Of a stretch of 43,110 bases of DNA, positions 8,402-16,147 are shown one piece after another. The translations under genes and the position numbers were made by a program. The first letter of the stretch is position 1, and every line of letters begins with the position of its first letter. Source of the DNA: an uncultured Prevotellaceae bacterium (lineage in GTDB: Bacteria; Bacteroidota; Bacteroidia; Bacteroidales; Bacteroidaceae); contig CAMVDV010000027.1 in the NCBI GenBank assembly GCA_947166305.1, forward strand, positions 1 through 43,110, read 5' to 3'. Under the pieces are notes generated by a model that saw only the letters and a program-made list of their open reading frames with translations, was not told the origin of the DNA and searched no databases.

Positions 8402-10107
8402 GGCTGTCTGACGAACACTTTGCGTCCGTATTGTATATAAATGCCTTTCTGTCCGGGCATTCCGGGAAGTGCCTTTCCGCTGAGGTCGTGCCAGATGTGG
8501 AGAGGAGCGGTGTCGGCCTTGATGTCGGAGAGAGCGTCGGGGTCGGTGCCGAGGAAGTCCTGCCACTCGGCCAGGGCCGTCTCATAGCGCTGCACCTGCC
8601 AGTTCTTCAGCCTGCAAGTGCCCACCAAGGGGGTGGTGATGATGTTCCAGTCCGTCTCGCCATAAACGGCCCTGAAGGTGCCGCCCTGCCAGTCTTCCAC
8701 CACAGGCAAATGGCGCACGAGCCGTTCCATAGCAGACTCACTGAACCTGTTGCGCGAGATGTCGAGCACCGAGAGCCGCGTGCAGGCCGAGAGGTCGATG
8801 GATGAAAGGTGGTTGCCCCAGCAGATGAGTGTGACAAGGGCAGTGTTGAGCGACACACGGAGCTGTGAGATGCGGTTGGCAGAGCAGTCCAATGTGGCCA
8901 ACGCGCCGAAGTGTTCGATGCCCTGGAGCGAGGCGATGTCCCTGCCGCTGACGTTGATTTCGGTGACGGAGGGTATTTCCTGAGCCGTGAGGAGGCCGTC
9001 CCTTCCGTAGTTTTGTGCGAGGAGATAGCTGCGGAAGGCTGGGTCGGGGAAGTTCTTTTCGTTGATTTCTATGTCCTCATAGATGCCGTCGTAGTCCGTC
9101 CAGGCGTAGCCGTTCCTGCATCTTGGAGTCCACCCTTTTGCCTTGGCCTTAGTGACCTGCAGGTGAGTGAGGCGGTTTCCTTCGCCGTCCGAGGCGAGGG
9201 CCAGCATCACGCCATCTGCAGCATCGGAGCGGTCGGGCAGGCTCTCTATGAGCACATCCATTGCCTCTCCGCCGAGCAAGTTGCCGTGGCAGTCGAGGTA
9301 GGCGAGCTGCGTATTGTGCCGAAGGTCAAGCTCTGCGATGTGGTTGTCTTGGCAGCAGAGCGTGCCGAGGCTTGTGAAATACTCTATTCCCTTGAGGCTT
9401 TTGATGTTGCGCCCTTCGACGTAGAGCGCGTTGATGTCACGGATTCTGTCGGCAGGGATTTTGGCTCCGTAGAGACTGAGCACAAGGTTGCGGAAGTTGG
9501 GGTCGGGGAAAGTGGCCTCATCGACGCTGACCGATGCCTCCCAGGCGTAGTCGTTCAGCCCGTCGGTGCCGAAGACTTGCCATCCCTTGGCGTTGGCTGC
9601 TGCCTGCTGCAGCGGCGTCATGTCGTTCTGTTCGCCTTCGTCGGCAAAGGCCACAAGGCGGCCTTCGTCCACTTGGGGCAGGCTCTCCACGAACGCGTCC
9701 ATTGCCTTACCGCTCAGAAGGTTACGGCTGATGCCGATGTGCGACAGCGAGGTGCAGCCCTCCACGCTGACCGATGCGAGCTGTCCGTCGTGGACCGTGA
9801 CGGAGGTGAGCGTTGCCATACCGCTGAGGTCGAGCTGCGTGAGACAGTTCTGGGAGCAGCGGAGCGTGCGGAGGGACGTGAAGTGCTGGATACCTGCCAA
9901 GCTGCTGATGCCCTTACCGTCGAGGAAAAGTGCCCTCAGACCCGCAATCTCTTCGTCGGAAAGCACGCCGTCGGCGCCTTCGGTCAGTGAGAGGAGATAG
10001 GAGCGGAAACTGGCATCAGGGAAGTTCGATGCATTGATGTCCACGTCTGCGCGCACGGCAGAGGCGGCAAGGAAGAAGAGAGGGAGGAGCAGGTGTCTTG
10101 CGTTCAC
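8398..10107 (-). CDS. Secreted leucine-rich-repeat protein
   Basis: Exported protein of 569 aa with a cleavable signal peptide (about residues 1-20, ending AVRA). The body has three blocks, each beginning with an IN..NFPD..FR.YLLS motif and continuing with leucine-rich repeats (for example LTQLDLSGMATLTSV and IAELDLRHNTQLAYL). The C-terminus, GKALPGMPGQKGIYIQYGRK followed by VFV, is the short conserved tail seen on many Prevotella surface proteins. A ligand or surface-binding role is likely; no enzyme motif is visible. The start is GTG, supported by a TAACTTTG promoter only 42 bp upstream. It converges on the epimerase with a 4-bp overlap of stop codons. Confidence 0.85.
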   Translation of the reverse strand: MNARHLLLPLFFLAASAVRADVDINASNFPDASFRSYLLSLTEGADGVLSDEEIAGLRALFLDGKGISSLAGIQHFTSLRTLRCSQNCLTQLDLSGMATLTSVTVHDGQLASVSVEGCTSLSHIGISRNLLSGKAMDAFVESLPQVDEGRLVAFADEGEQNDMTPLQQAAANAKGWQVFGTDGLNDYAWEASVSVDEATFPDPNFRNLVLSLYGAKIPADRIRDINALYVEGRNIKSLKGIEYFTSLGTLCCQDNHIAELDLRHNTQLAYLDCHGNLLGGEAMDVLIESLPDRSDAADGVMLALASDGEGNRLTHLQVTKAKAKGWTPRCRNGYAWTDYDGIYEDIEINEKNFPDPAFRSYLLAQNYGRDGLLTAQEIPSVTEINVSGRDIASLQGIEHFGALATLDCSANRISQLRVSLNTALVTLICWGNHLSSIDLSACTRLSVLDISRNRFSESAMERLVRHLPVVEDWQGGTFRAVYGETDWNIITTPLVGTCRLKNWQVQRYETALAEWQDFLGTDPDALSDIKADTAPLHIWHDLSGKALPGMPGQKGIYIQYGRKVFVRQP

Positions 10108-10148
10108 GATGCTGTCGGATTTTGTTGTGGATTACGTTTTCTTCACTG

Positions 10149-10156
10149 CAAAGTTA
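10149..10156 (-). promoter_or_regulatory. Promoter -7 element of the LRR protein gene
   Basis: TAACTTTG on the minus strand, giving a transcription start near 10142 and a leader of about 35 nt before the GTG start codon. Confidence 0.7.
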
Positions 10157-10157
10157 C

Positions 10158-10756
10158 TAAGTATTTCGTTTCGCGGCCCCATCTGCTTGTTAAAGATTGT
10201 TAATCCCTACGTTTTCCGGCAAAAACCACTGTGACACTTTGCTCGGAGATTTGTCATTCTGCTGTCAAAACGACACCTCGCTTTTTGCAAAGAAACGGCA
10301 TCGTTTTGGCAGAAAAACGCGCTTCGGAAGCCCGCGAAAGGGAGTTCGGGCTGCCGCGACACGGACTTCGCAGACGAACCCTACAGACTTCGGCTGCGAG
10401 GAACGTGGAGTTCCGGCTGCCGCGACACGGGTTTTCCGCCTTGAAAACAAGCCAAAACCACCGCCTGAGTGTTCTGTTTTTCCTATAAAAAAAAGACCGA
10501 AAAAGGACACAGGAAATGCAAGCCTCGGAGCCACAAAACGTTACGCCCGACTCACGAGAATGCGTTCTTTTCAGCCTCGGCACGGCTTGGCCTCTTCCGC
10601 GCCATTCTCGTGCCGTCGGCAGAAAGCAGGATGTAAGCTGAAACGGCCGAAATCGAAGCAAAGTGTCAACCGCCCTTTGCCGACGGAAGATGGAGGGTTC
10701 GGAAATTTGGCGGTGAAGTTTTCGCGTTTCGCGGCACAGGTTTCCGCATTTTTTTG
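10158..10756. other. Intergenic region between divergent genes
   Basis: About 600 bp without a supported gene. It holds a 16-bp direct repeat, GGCTGCCGCGACACGG, about 70 bp apart (near 10350 and 10417) and an imperfect inverted repeat, CACGAGAATGCG / CCATTCTCGTG, around 10552-10611. The open frame that runs through it in phase with the DUF1080 gene lacks protein-like composition and precedes that gene's promoter, so I exclude it from the gene. Confidence 0.5.
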
Positions 10757-10764
10757 TATTTTTG
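10757..10764 (+). promoter_or_regulatory. Promoter -7 element of the DUF1080 gene
   Basis: TATTTTTG matches TAnnTTTG, 36 bp before the ATG at 10800. It fixes that ATG as the start instead of an upstream in-frame codon. Confidence 0.65.
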
Positions 10765-10799
10765 CAAAGCAAAACATCCGTAAACAAAAACCAAGAACT

Positions 10800-11576
10800 A
10801 TGAACAGAATGCTCATGCTGGCCGCGCTCGTCGCCGCCACATCGTGTGCCTCGGCACAGACTCAAGAGAAGAAAGACTATCCGCAGCCCGAACCCATGCG
10901 TCCCGGTATGTCGGAGTATTGGACGCCTCAGCCCAAGGTGGTGACGCCGGGCGACGCTCGCTCTGCCTCCGCACCGAGCGATGCCATCGTCCTCTTCGAC
11001 GGCTCCGACCTCTCGGCATGGATGGCCCCCGACGGCAAACCCGCAGAATGGACCGTCAAGGGAGGAGTGATGACCGTGGATAAGTCGAAGGGCGACATAC
11101 TGACGAGGCAGAAGTTTGGCAGCTTCCAGCTACACCTGGAGTGGCGTGTGCCCAAAGGCATCGAGGGAGAAAGCCAGGCCCGAGGCAACAGCGGCGTGTT
11201 CCTCCAAGACAAGTACGAGGTGCAGATTCTCGATTGCTACGAGAACGAAACCTACGTGAACGGCATGACTGGCAGCATCTACAAGCAGACACCTCCGCTC
11301 GTCAACGCCATGCGTTCGCCCGGAGAGTGGAACGTCTATGACATCATCTACACGGCTCCCGTCTTCAAGGCCGACGGGTCCTACCTCTACCGACCCTTCG
11401 TCACCGTCATCCAGAACGGCATCCTCCTGCAGAACCATACGGAGATACTGGGCACGACCGAGTACATAGGCTTCCCAAAGACACAGCAACACGCCGAGGG
11501 CCCCATCCGCTTGCAGTCGCACGGCGACCCGAGTCAGCCCATCAGCTTCCGCAATATCTGGATAAGGGAACTTTGA
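10800..11576 (+). CDS. 3-keto-disaccharide hydrolase-like protein (DUF1080)
   Basis: Secreted or periplasmic protein of 258 aa. The signal peptide spans about residues 1-19 (MLAALVAATSCASAQ region). A cysteine inside it could be a lipidation site, but the lipobox is poor. The rest is a single DUF1080 jelly-roll domain: IVLFDGSDLSAW at the start, FGSFQLHLEWRVP, GNSGVFLQDKYEVQILD, and the closing ISFRNIWIREL. DUF1080 proteins include hydrolases of 3-keto-glycosides. The next gene is a Tat-exported Gfo/Idh/MocA oxidoreductase, the partner expected to make or use 3-keto sugars, so the two probably act in one glycoside-degradation step. This pairing is known from related genomes; activity here is inferred. 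Confidence 0.87.
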   Translation: MNRMLMLAALVAATSCASAQTQEKKDYPQPEPMRPGMSEYWTPQPKVVTPGDARSASAPSDAIVLFDGSDLSAWMAPDGKPAEWTVKGGVMTVDKSKGDILTRQKFGSFQLHLEWRVPKGIEGESQARGNSGVFLQDKYEVQILDCYENETYVNGMTGSIYKQTPPLVNAMRSPGEWNVYDIIYTAPVFKADGSYLYRPFVTVIQNGILLQNHTEILGTTEYIGFPKTQQHAEGPIRLQSHGDPSQPISFRNIWIREL

Positions 11577-11647
11577 AAAATGAAGAATGAAGAATGAAGA
11601 ATTTGCTGCCGCAATTGCTTCAAGTTTTGAATTACTAATTGAGAATG

Positions 11648-12955
11648 ATGAATTATAAACTCTCACGGCGTGCTTTCCTGCGCGAGTCGGCTGCCGCCCT
11701 TGCCGCCGGCATCGTCATGCCCCGCACGCTCCTGGCAGGCAATTCTGCCCCGAGAGCCGTTGCCCCAAGCGACCAACTGGGCGTGGCTCTCATCGGATGC
11801 CGCTCGATGGGATGGTACGACCTCTGCGACATCATGCACCACCCCGCTGCCAGATGCGTGGCACTTTGCGACATCGACAGCGGAATCCTCGCCTCCCGCG
11901 CCGCCGAGGCCGAAAAGAACTGGGGCCGACGGCCTGCCGTCTGTGGCGACTACCGACGCGTCCTGGAACGCAACGACGTGGACATCGTCGTCATAGGCAC
12001 GCCCGACCACTGGCACTGCAAACTGACCGTCGATGCCTGCTCAGCAGGGAAAGACGTCTATGTCGAGAAGCCTCTTGCCAACAGCATCGGCGAATGCGAC
12101 GCCATGGTCAGTGCCGCCATGCGCTACAACCGCGTGGTTCAGGTGGGACAGCAACAGCGAAGCGCCCAACTATGGCACGCGATGAAGCAATACATCGACA
12201 GCGGTAAGCTCGGACACATCGGGCGTGTCAACGTCTGGGCCAACTTCTCCTACGCCGCCATCCTCAACCCCGCGGGGGACAGCCCCGTGCCCCAAGGCAT
12301 CGACTTCGACACCTGGCTCGGTCCCGCACCCGAGCGTTCGTTCAACAACTCACGCTTCCACGGCTCGTGGCGAATGTTCTGGGACTACGGAGGCGGTCTC
12401 CTCACCGACTGGGGCGTACACCTCCTCGACATGGCACTCTGGGGGATGAACGTCGAAGGGATGCCCCTGCGCGTAGCAGCGGCAGGCGGCAACTACGCCT
12501 ACCCCGACAACTTCGCCGAGACATTCGACACGCTCAACGTCAACTACCAGTTCCCCGACTTCCTCATCTCATGGTCGAACGTCGCCATAGAGTCCGGCCC
12601 CTACGGACGCAACTACGGCCTCGAGTTCAAGGGAACCAACGGCACACTCATCGCCAACCGCGAGGGTTGGGAAGTCATCCCGCAGGGCGACAAGGCAGAA
12701 GCCGTGTCCGTGAAGCCATCGAACAACGACCATCTGGACCACACCCAGAACTTCGTGGACTGCGTCCTCAGGCGCGACCTGCAGACAGCCTGCACCATCC
12801 AGAACGGAAGCCTCTGCGCCAAGTACGCACACATCGGCAACATCGCCGCCCGAACCCACGACATTCTGACCTACGACGACCAGCGTCGCACCTTCCACAA
12901 CAAGGCTGCCGACCGTTTCATCATGCCCCGCTACCGCAAACCCTGGAAGCTGTGA
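11648..12955 (+). CDS. Tat-exported Gfo/Idh/MocA family oxidoreductase
   Basis: NAD(P)-dependent oxidoreductase of 435 aa. The N-terminus carries a twin-arginine signal (S6-R7-R8-A9-F10-L11 followed by an Ala-rich hydrophobic stretch), so it works outside the cytoplasm with a bound cofactor. The Rossmann part begins at LGVALIGCRSMGW. The family signature EKP is at residues 140-142, and the second domain includes WDYGGGLLTDWGVHLLDMAL with the catalytic-type Asp/His. It probably oxidises a sugar hydroxyl to a keto group, working with the preceding DUF1080 protein 71 bp upstream. ATG codons at 11645 and 11648 are both possible; I chose the second because it gives the usual MNYKLSRR start. The gap contains an AATGAAGA triplication also found before mreB. 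Confidence 0.88.
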   Translation: MNYKLSRRAFLRESAAALAAGIVMPRTLLAGNSAPRAVAPSDQLGVALIGCRSMGWYDLCDIMHHPAARCVALCDIDSGILASRAAEAEKNWGRRPAVCGDYRRVLERNDVDIVVIGTPDHWHCKLTVDACSAGKDVYVEKPLANSIGECDAMVSAAMRYNRVVQVGQQQRSAQLWHAMKQYIDSGKLGHIGRVNVWANFSYAAILNPAGDSPVPQGIDFDTWLGPAPERSFNNSRFHGSWRMFWDYGGGLLTDWGVHLLDMALWGMNVEGMPLRVAAAGGNYAYPDNFAETFDTLNVNYQFPDFLISWSNVAIESGPYGRNYGLEFKGTNGTLIANREGWEVIPQGDKAEAVSVKPSNNDHLDHTQNFVDCVLRRDLQTACTIQNGSLCAKYAHIGNIAARTHDILTYDDQRRTFHNKAADRFIMPRYRKPWKL

Positions 12956-13033
12956 ACCGCACCGACAGGCATGTAGGAAAAAATAATTAAAAAAAAGTTC
13001 GACGCACAATGCCCTATATTCAATAAAATGTCG

Positions 13034-13041
13034 TACCTTTG
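13034..13041 (+). promoter_or_regulatory. Promoter -7 element of the purH-mre operon
   Basis: TACCTTTG fits TAnnTTTG and lies 22 bp before the ATG at 13063, giving a very short leader. Confidence 0.7.
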
Positions 13042-13062
13042 CACGCACAAAATCCCAAAGAT

Positions 13063-13653
13063 ATGGAAACAAGAAAGATAAAGCGCGCATTAGTGTCCGT
13101 TTTTCACAAGGACGGCCTCGAAGAGATACTGCGCACTCTTCATGCAGAAGGCGTCGAACTGCTCTCCACGGGCGGCACACAGGCATTCATCGAGAGCCTC
13201 GGCATCCCTTGCCGCAAGGTGGAAGACGTCACCACTTACCCCAGCATCCTGGGCGGCAGAGTCAAAACGCTTCACCCTAAAGTCTTCGGAGGCATCCTGG
13301 GACGCAGGGAGAACGAAGGCGACCGCGGGCAAATGCAGCAGTACGACATCCCAGACATCGACCTTGTCGTCGTCGACCTCTATCCCTTCGAGCAGACAGT
13401 GGCTTCGGGTGCAAGCGAAGCCGACATCATTGAGAAGATAGACATAGGCGGCATCAGCCTCATCCGCGCTGCCGCCAAGAACTACCGCGACGTCGTTATC
13501 GTCCCATCCAAGGCAGAATACCAGCCGCTGCTCGAGCTCCTCAAGAAGCAGGGCGCACAGAGCGAGCTGGAAGACCGCAAGTGGTTTGCCACCAGAGCCT
13601 TCGGCGTCAGCAGCAACTACGATACTGCCATCCACCATTGGTTCCAGAAGTAA
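13063..13653 (+). CDS. purH: IMP cyclohydrolase (N-terminal PurH domain only)
   Basis: Final step of purine synthesis, FAICAR to IMP. The 196-aa product corresponds to the MGS-like N-terminal domain of PurH: RALVSVFHKDG, LLSTGGTQAF, TTYPSILGGRVKTLHPKVFG and IDIGGISLIRAAAKN are all typical. Bifunctional PurH is around 500-530 aa; the AICAR transformylase half is absent, and the frame ends cleanly with a stop and no trailing homologous DNA. So either a separate transformylase gene exists elsewhere or another enzyme supplies that step. The start is the ATG 22 bp after the promoter. It lies 125 bp ahead of mreB in the same direction, with AT-rich short repeats between, so co-transcription with the mre genes is plausible. 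Confidence 0.88.
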   Translation: METRKIKRALVSVFHKDGLEEILRTLHAEGVELLSTGGTQAFIESLGIPCRKVEDVTTYPSILGGRVKTLHPKVFGGILGRRENEGDRGQMQQYDIPDIDLVVVDLYPFEQTVASGASEADIIEKIDIGGISLIRAAAKNYRDVVIVPSKAEYQPLLELLKKQGAQSELEDRKWFATRAFGVSSNYDTAIHHWFQK

Positions 13654-13778
13654 GCAGGGAATGAAGCGTGAAGAACGAAGAATGAAGAATTTACTGCCAC
13701 GCTGCAAACAATTAATTTTTGTAGCACAATAGTAGATAAATAGTAAATTGTAAATCGTCAAAATAGTAAATTACATAG

Positions 13779-14798
13779 ATGAACTGGTTATCCCTCAACA
13801 AAGAAATAGCAATGGACCTTGGCACAGCCAACACCATCATTATCTGCGACGGAAAGATCGTGGTGGATGAGCCAAGCGTCGTTGCCCTCGACCGCCGCAC
13901 GGAACGCATGATTGCCGTGGGCGACAGAGCAAAGATGATGTACGAAAAGACCAATCCCGACATCCGCACCATCCGTCCCCTGCGCGACGGCGTGATAGCC
14001 GACTTCAATGCCTGCGAGCAAATGATGCGCGGCCTCATCAAGATGGTGCACTCGGGCAGTCGCATCTTCTCGCCGGCCCTCAAGATGGTCATCGGCGTGC
14101 CCAGCGGCAGCACCGAAGTCGAACTGCGTGCCGTCCGCGATAGCGCAGAACATGCCGGCGGACGCGAGGTGTATCTCATCTTCGAGCCCATGGCTGCTGC
14201 CATAGGCATCGGCCTCGATGTGCTCGCACCAGAAGGTAATATGATTGTCGACATTGGTGGTGGCAGCACAGAGATTGCCGTCATCTCGCTCGGAGGCATC
14301 GTGGCCGACAAAAGCCTGCGCGTGGCCGGCGATGAACTGACGGCCGACATCCAGGAATACATGAGCCGTCAGCACAACGTGAAGGTCAGCGAACGCATGG
14401 CCGAACGCATCAAGATACACGTCGGCGCTGCCATGACCGACCTCGGGGAAGACGCTCCCGAAGACTACATCGTGCATGGCCCCAACCGCATCACGGCTCT
14501 TCCCATGGAAGTCCCCGTCTGCTATCAGGAAATCGCCCACTGCCTGGAAAGGACCATCGTGAAGATTGAGACCGCAGTGCTCAGCGCTCTCGAGGAAACG
14601 CCGCCCGAACTCTATGCCGACATCGTGAAGAACGGCATCTGGCTCACTGGCGGAGGCGCTCTGCTCAGAGGATTGGCCCGAAGACTCACGGAAAAGATAA
14701 ACATCGAGTTTCACGTTGCCGACGACCCCTTGCACAGTGTGGCAAAGGGAACCGGCGTGGCTCTGAAGAACATCAACAACTTTGCATTCTTGATGTAA
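13779..14798 (+). CDS. mreB: Rod shape-determining protein MreB
   Basis: Actin-like cytoskeletal ATPase of 339 aa that organises the cell-wall elongation machinery under the inner membrane. The phosphate-1 motif DLGTANT begins at residue 13, the phosphate-2 motif DIGGGST at 158, and the adenosine motif is LTGGGALLRGL near the C-terminus. Length is normal for the family. It is the first gene of a tightly packed block mreB-mreC-mreD-pbp2-rodA (3-nt gap to mreC). This is the standard elongasome order. Confidence 0.96.
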   Translation: MNWLSLNKEIAMDLGTANTIIICDGKIVVDEPSVVALDRRTERMIAVGDRAKMMYEKTNPDIRTIRPLRDGVIADFNACEQMMRGLIKMVHSGSRIFSPALKMVIGVPSGSTEVELRAVRDSAEHAGGREVYLIFEPMAAAIGIGLDVLAPEGNMIVDIGGGSTEIAVISLGGIVADKSLRVAGDELTADIQEYMSRQHNVKVSERMAERIKIHVGAAMTDLGEDAPEDYIVHGPNRITALPMEVPVCYQEIAHCLERTIVKIETAVLSALEETPPELYADIVKNGIWLTGGGALLRGLARRLTEKINIEFHVADDPLHSVAKGTGVALKNINNFAFLM

Positions 14799-14801
14799 TC
14801 C

Positions 14802-15635
14802 GTGCACGATTTTATCGAGCGCATATCAGTCTACGTCCACTGGGCAATCTTCCTTCTGCTGGAAGTGCTCAGTGGATTCCTGCTTTTCCAGTACAACCAC
14901 TATCAAGGCAGCGTCTGGTTCACAGAAGCCAACATCGTGGCCGCGACAGTACACGACTGGGAAGCAGGGGTGCTCGCCTATCTGCGAATGCCGGCAGAGA
15001 ATGCAGCCCTCGTCCGCAGGAATGTTATCCTACAGCAGAAGCTCGATGTCCTCCGGCACGAACTCTCCATCGCAAGAGCCGACACATCGCTGACCGAGAA
15101 GAAGCAGGCCGAACTGCTCGAAGGCATGAGGCTCATTCCCGCACAAATCGCGAGCAACAGCATCAGGAAGCGCGACAACATGATTGTCATCAACGTCGGG
15201 AGCAACGAAGGCGTGGCTCCGGAGATGGGAGTCGTCAGCGGGACAGGTGTCGTGGGCATCGTCAGCGCCGTCACGCCACGCCATGCTCTCGTCATGTCCA
15301 TCCTCAACAGCCATAGCAGCATCAGTTGCCGCCTGCGCGGAACAGAATACTTCGGCTATCTGAAATGGAAGGGCGGCAGACCGCTCAGGGCATACATGGA
15401 CGACGTGCCTCGACATGCCCACATCAAGAAAGGCGACATCGTGGAGACCAGCGGCTTCTCGGCCGTCTTCCCCGCAGGCATATTCCTTGGCAAGGTGGCA
15501 CAGATAAAGAACAGCAGCGACGGCTTGGCCTACGAGCTTGAGATATTGCTGAGCACTGACCTGTCGAACATCAGGCAAGTCAACGTCATTGCAGACCAAG
15601 GCAAAGAAGAAATTGATTCCCTACTGAGACAATGA
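14802..15635 (+). CDS. mreC: Rod shape-determining protein MreC
   Basis: Bitopic inner-membrane protein of the elongasome, 277 aa. One transmembrane segment (about residues 13-31) is followed by a coiled coil (about 68-110) and the beta-rich periplasmic domain with INVGSNEGVAPEMGVVSGTG, VGIVSAVTPRHALVMSILN and the late FPAGIFLGKV. The start is GTG, 3 nt after the mreB stop; no better ATG exists close by. The stop codon overlaps the mreD start by 4 bp (ATGA), indicating translational coupling. Confidence 0.93.
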   Translation: MHDFIERISVYVHWAIFLLLEVLSGFLLFQYNHYQGSVWFTEANIVAATVHDWEAGVLAYLRMPAENAALVRRNVILQQKLDVLRHELSIARADTSLTEKKQAELLEGMRLIPAQIASNSIRKRDNMIVINVGSNEGVAPEMGVVSGTGVVGIVSAVTPRHALVMSILNSHSSISCRLRGTEYFGYLKWKGGRPLRAYMDDVPRHAHIKKGDIVETSGFSAVFPAGIFLGKVAQIKNSSDGLAYELEILLSTDLSNIRQVNVIADQGKEEIDSLLRQ

Positions 15636-16138
15636 TTATCCAGATACTGAAGCGAATGGCCTTCGCACTGACATTGTTGCTCGTGCAAGTGCTCATCCTC
15701 GACCAGATTCATCCTCTGGGCTACGGCGCACCTTTGCTGTGCCCGCTCATTGTCATCACTCTTCCTTTGGGAACATCCCGCATCGCTGCCATGCTTTGGG
15801 GCTTCGGTCTGGGCTTCATCGCCGACATCTTTGCTGGCACATCGGGCATCAGTTCGGCAGCACTGACGTTCATTGCCTTCGTCCAGCCTCCATTGCTTGA
15901 GTTCATGGCGCCCCGCGATTCGGAGGAAGAACTTCAGCCTTCCTTCTCTTCTATGGGAAGATGGAACTATCTGCGCTTCATCTGTCTGCTGCTACTGCTC
16001 CACCATATTGTCTACTTTGCCCTCGAAGGATTCTCCTATTTCTTCATCAAAGACATTGCCATAAGCATGGGAGTGAGCTATGTGGCTTCCCTATTCCTTA
16101 TTATATTAGCAGAGCGCATCCGCAACCCACAAAAGTAA
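15632..16138 (+). CDS. mreD: Rod shape-determining protein MreD
   Basis: Small polytopic inner-membrane protein, 168 aa, with about five hydrophobic segments (for example MAFALTLLLVQVLIL, PLLCPLIVITLPLG and YLRFICLLLLLHHIVYF). Sequence conservation in MreD is low, so the call rests on hydropathy, length and position between mreC and pbp2. It begins within the mreC stop codon and ends 9 bp before pbp2. It works with MreC to connect MreB filaments to PBP2 and RodA. Confidence 0.88.
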   Translation: MIIQILKRMAFALTLLLVQVLILDQIHPLGYGAPLLCPLIVITLPLGTSRIAAMLWGFGLGFIADIFAGTSGISSAALTFIAFVQPPLLEFMAPRDSEEELQPSFSSMGRWNYLRFICLLLLLHHIVYFALEGFSYFFIKDIAISMGVSYVASLFLIILAERIRNPQK

Positions 16139-16147
16139 TACTGCGTC

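Noticed and set aside
10197..10799. 201-codon N-terminal extension of the DUF1080 protein
   Set aside because: The promoter motif at 10757 and a signal peptide at 10800 show that translation starts later; the extension has Arg/Pro-rich non-protein composition.
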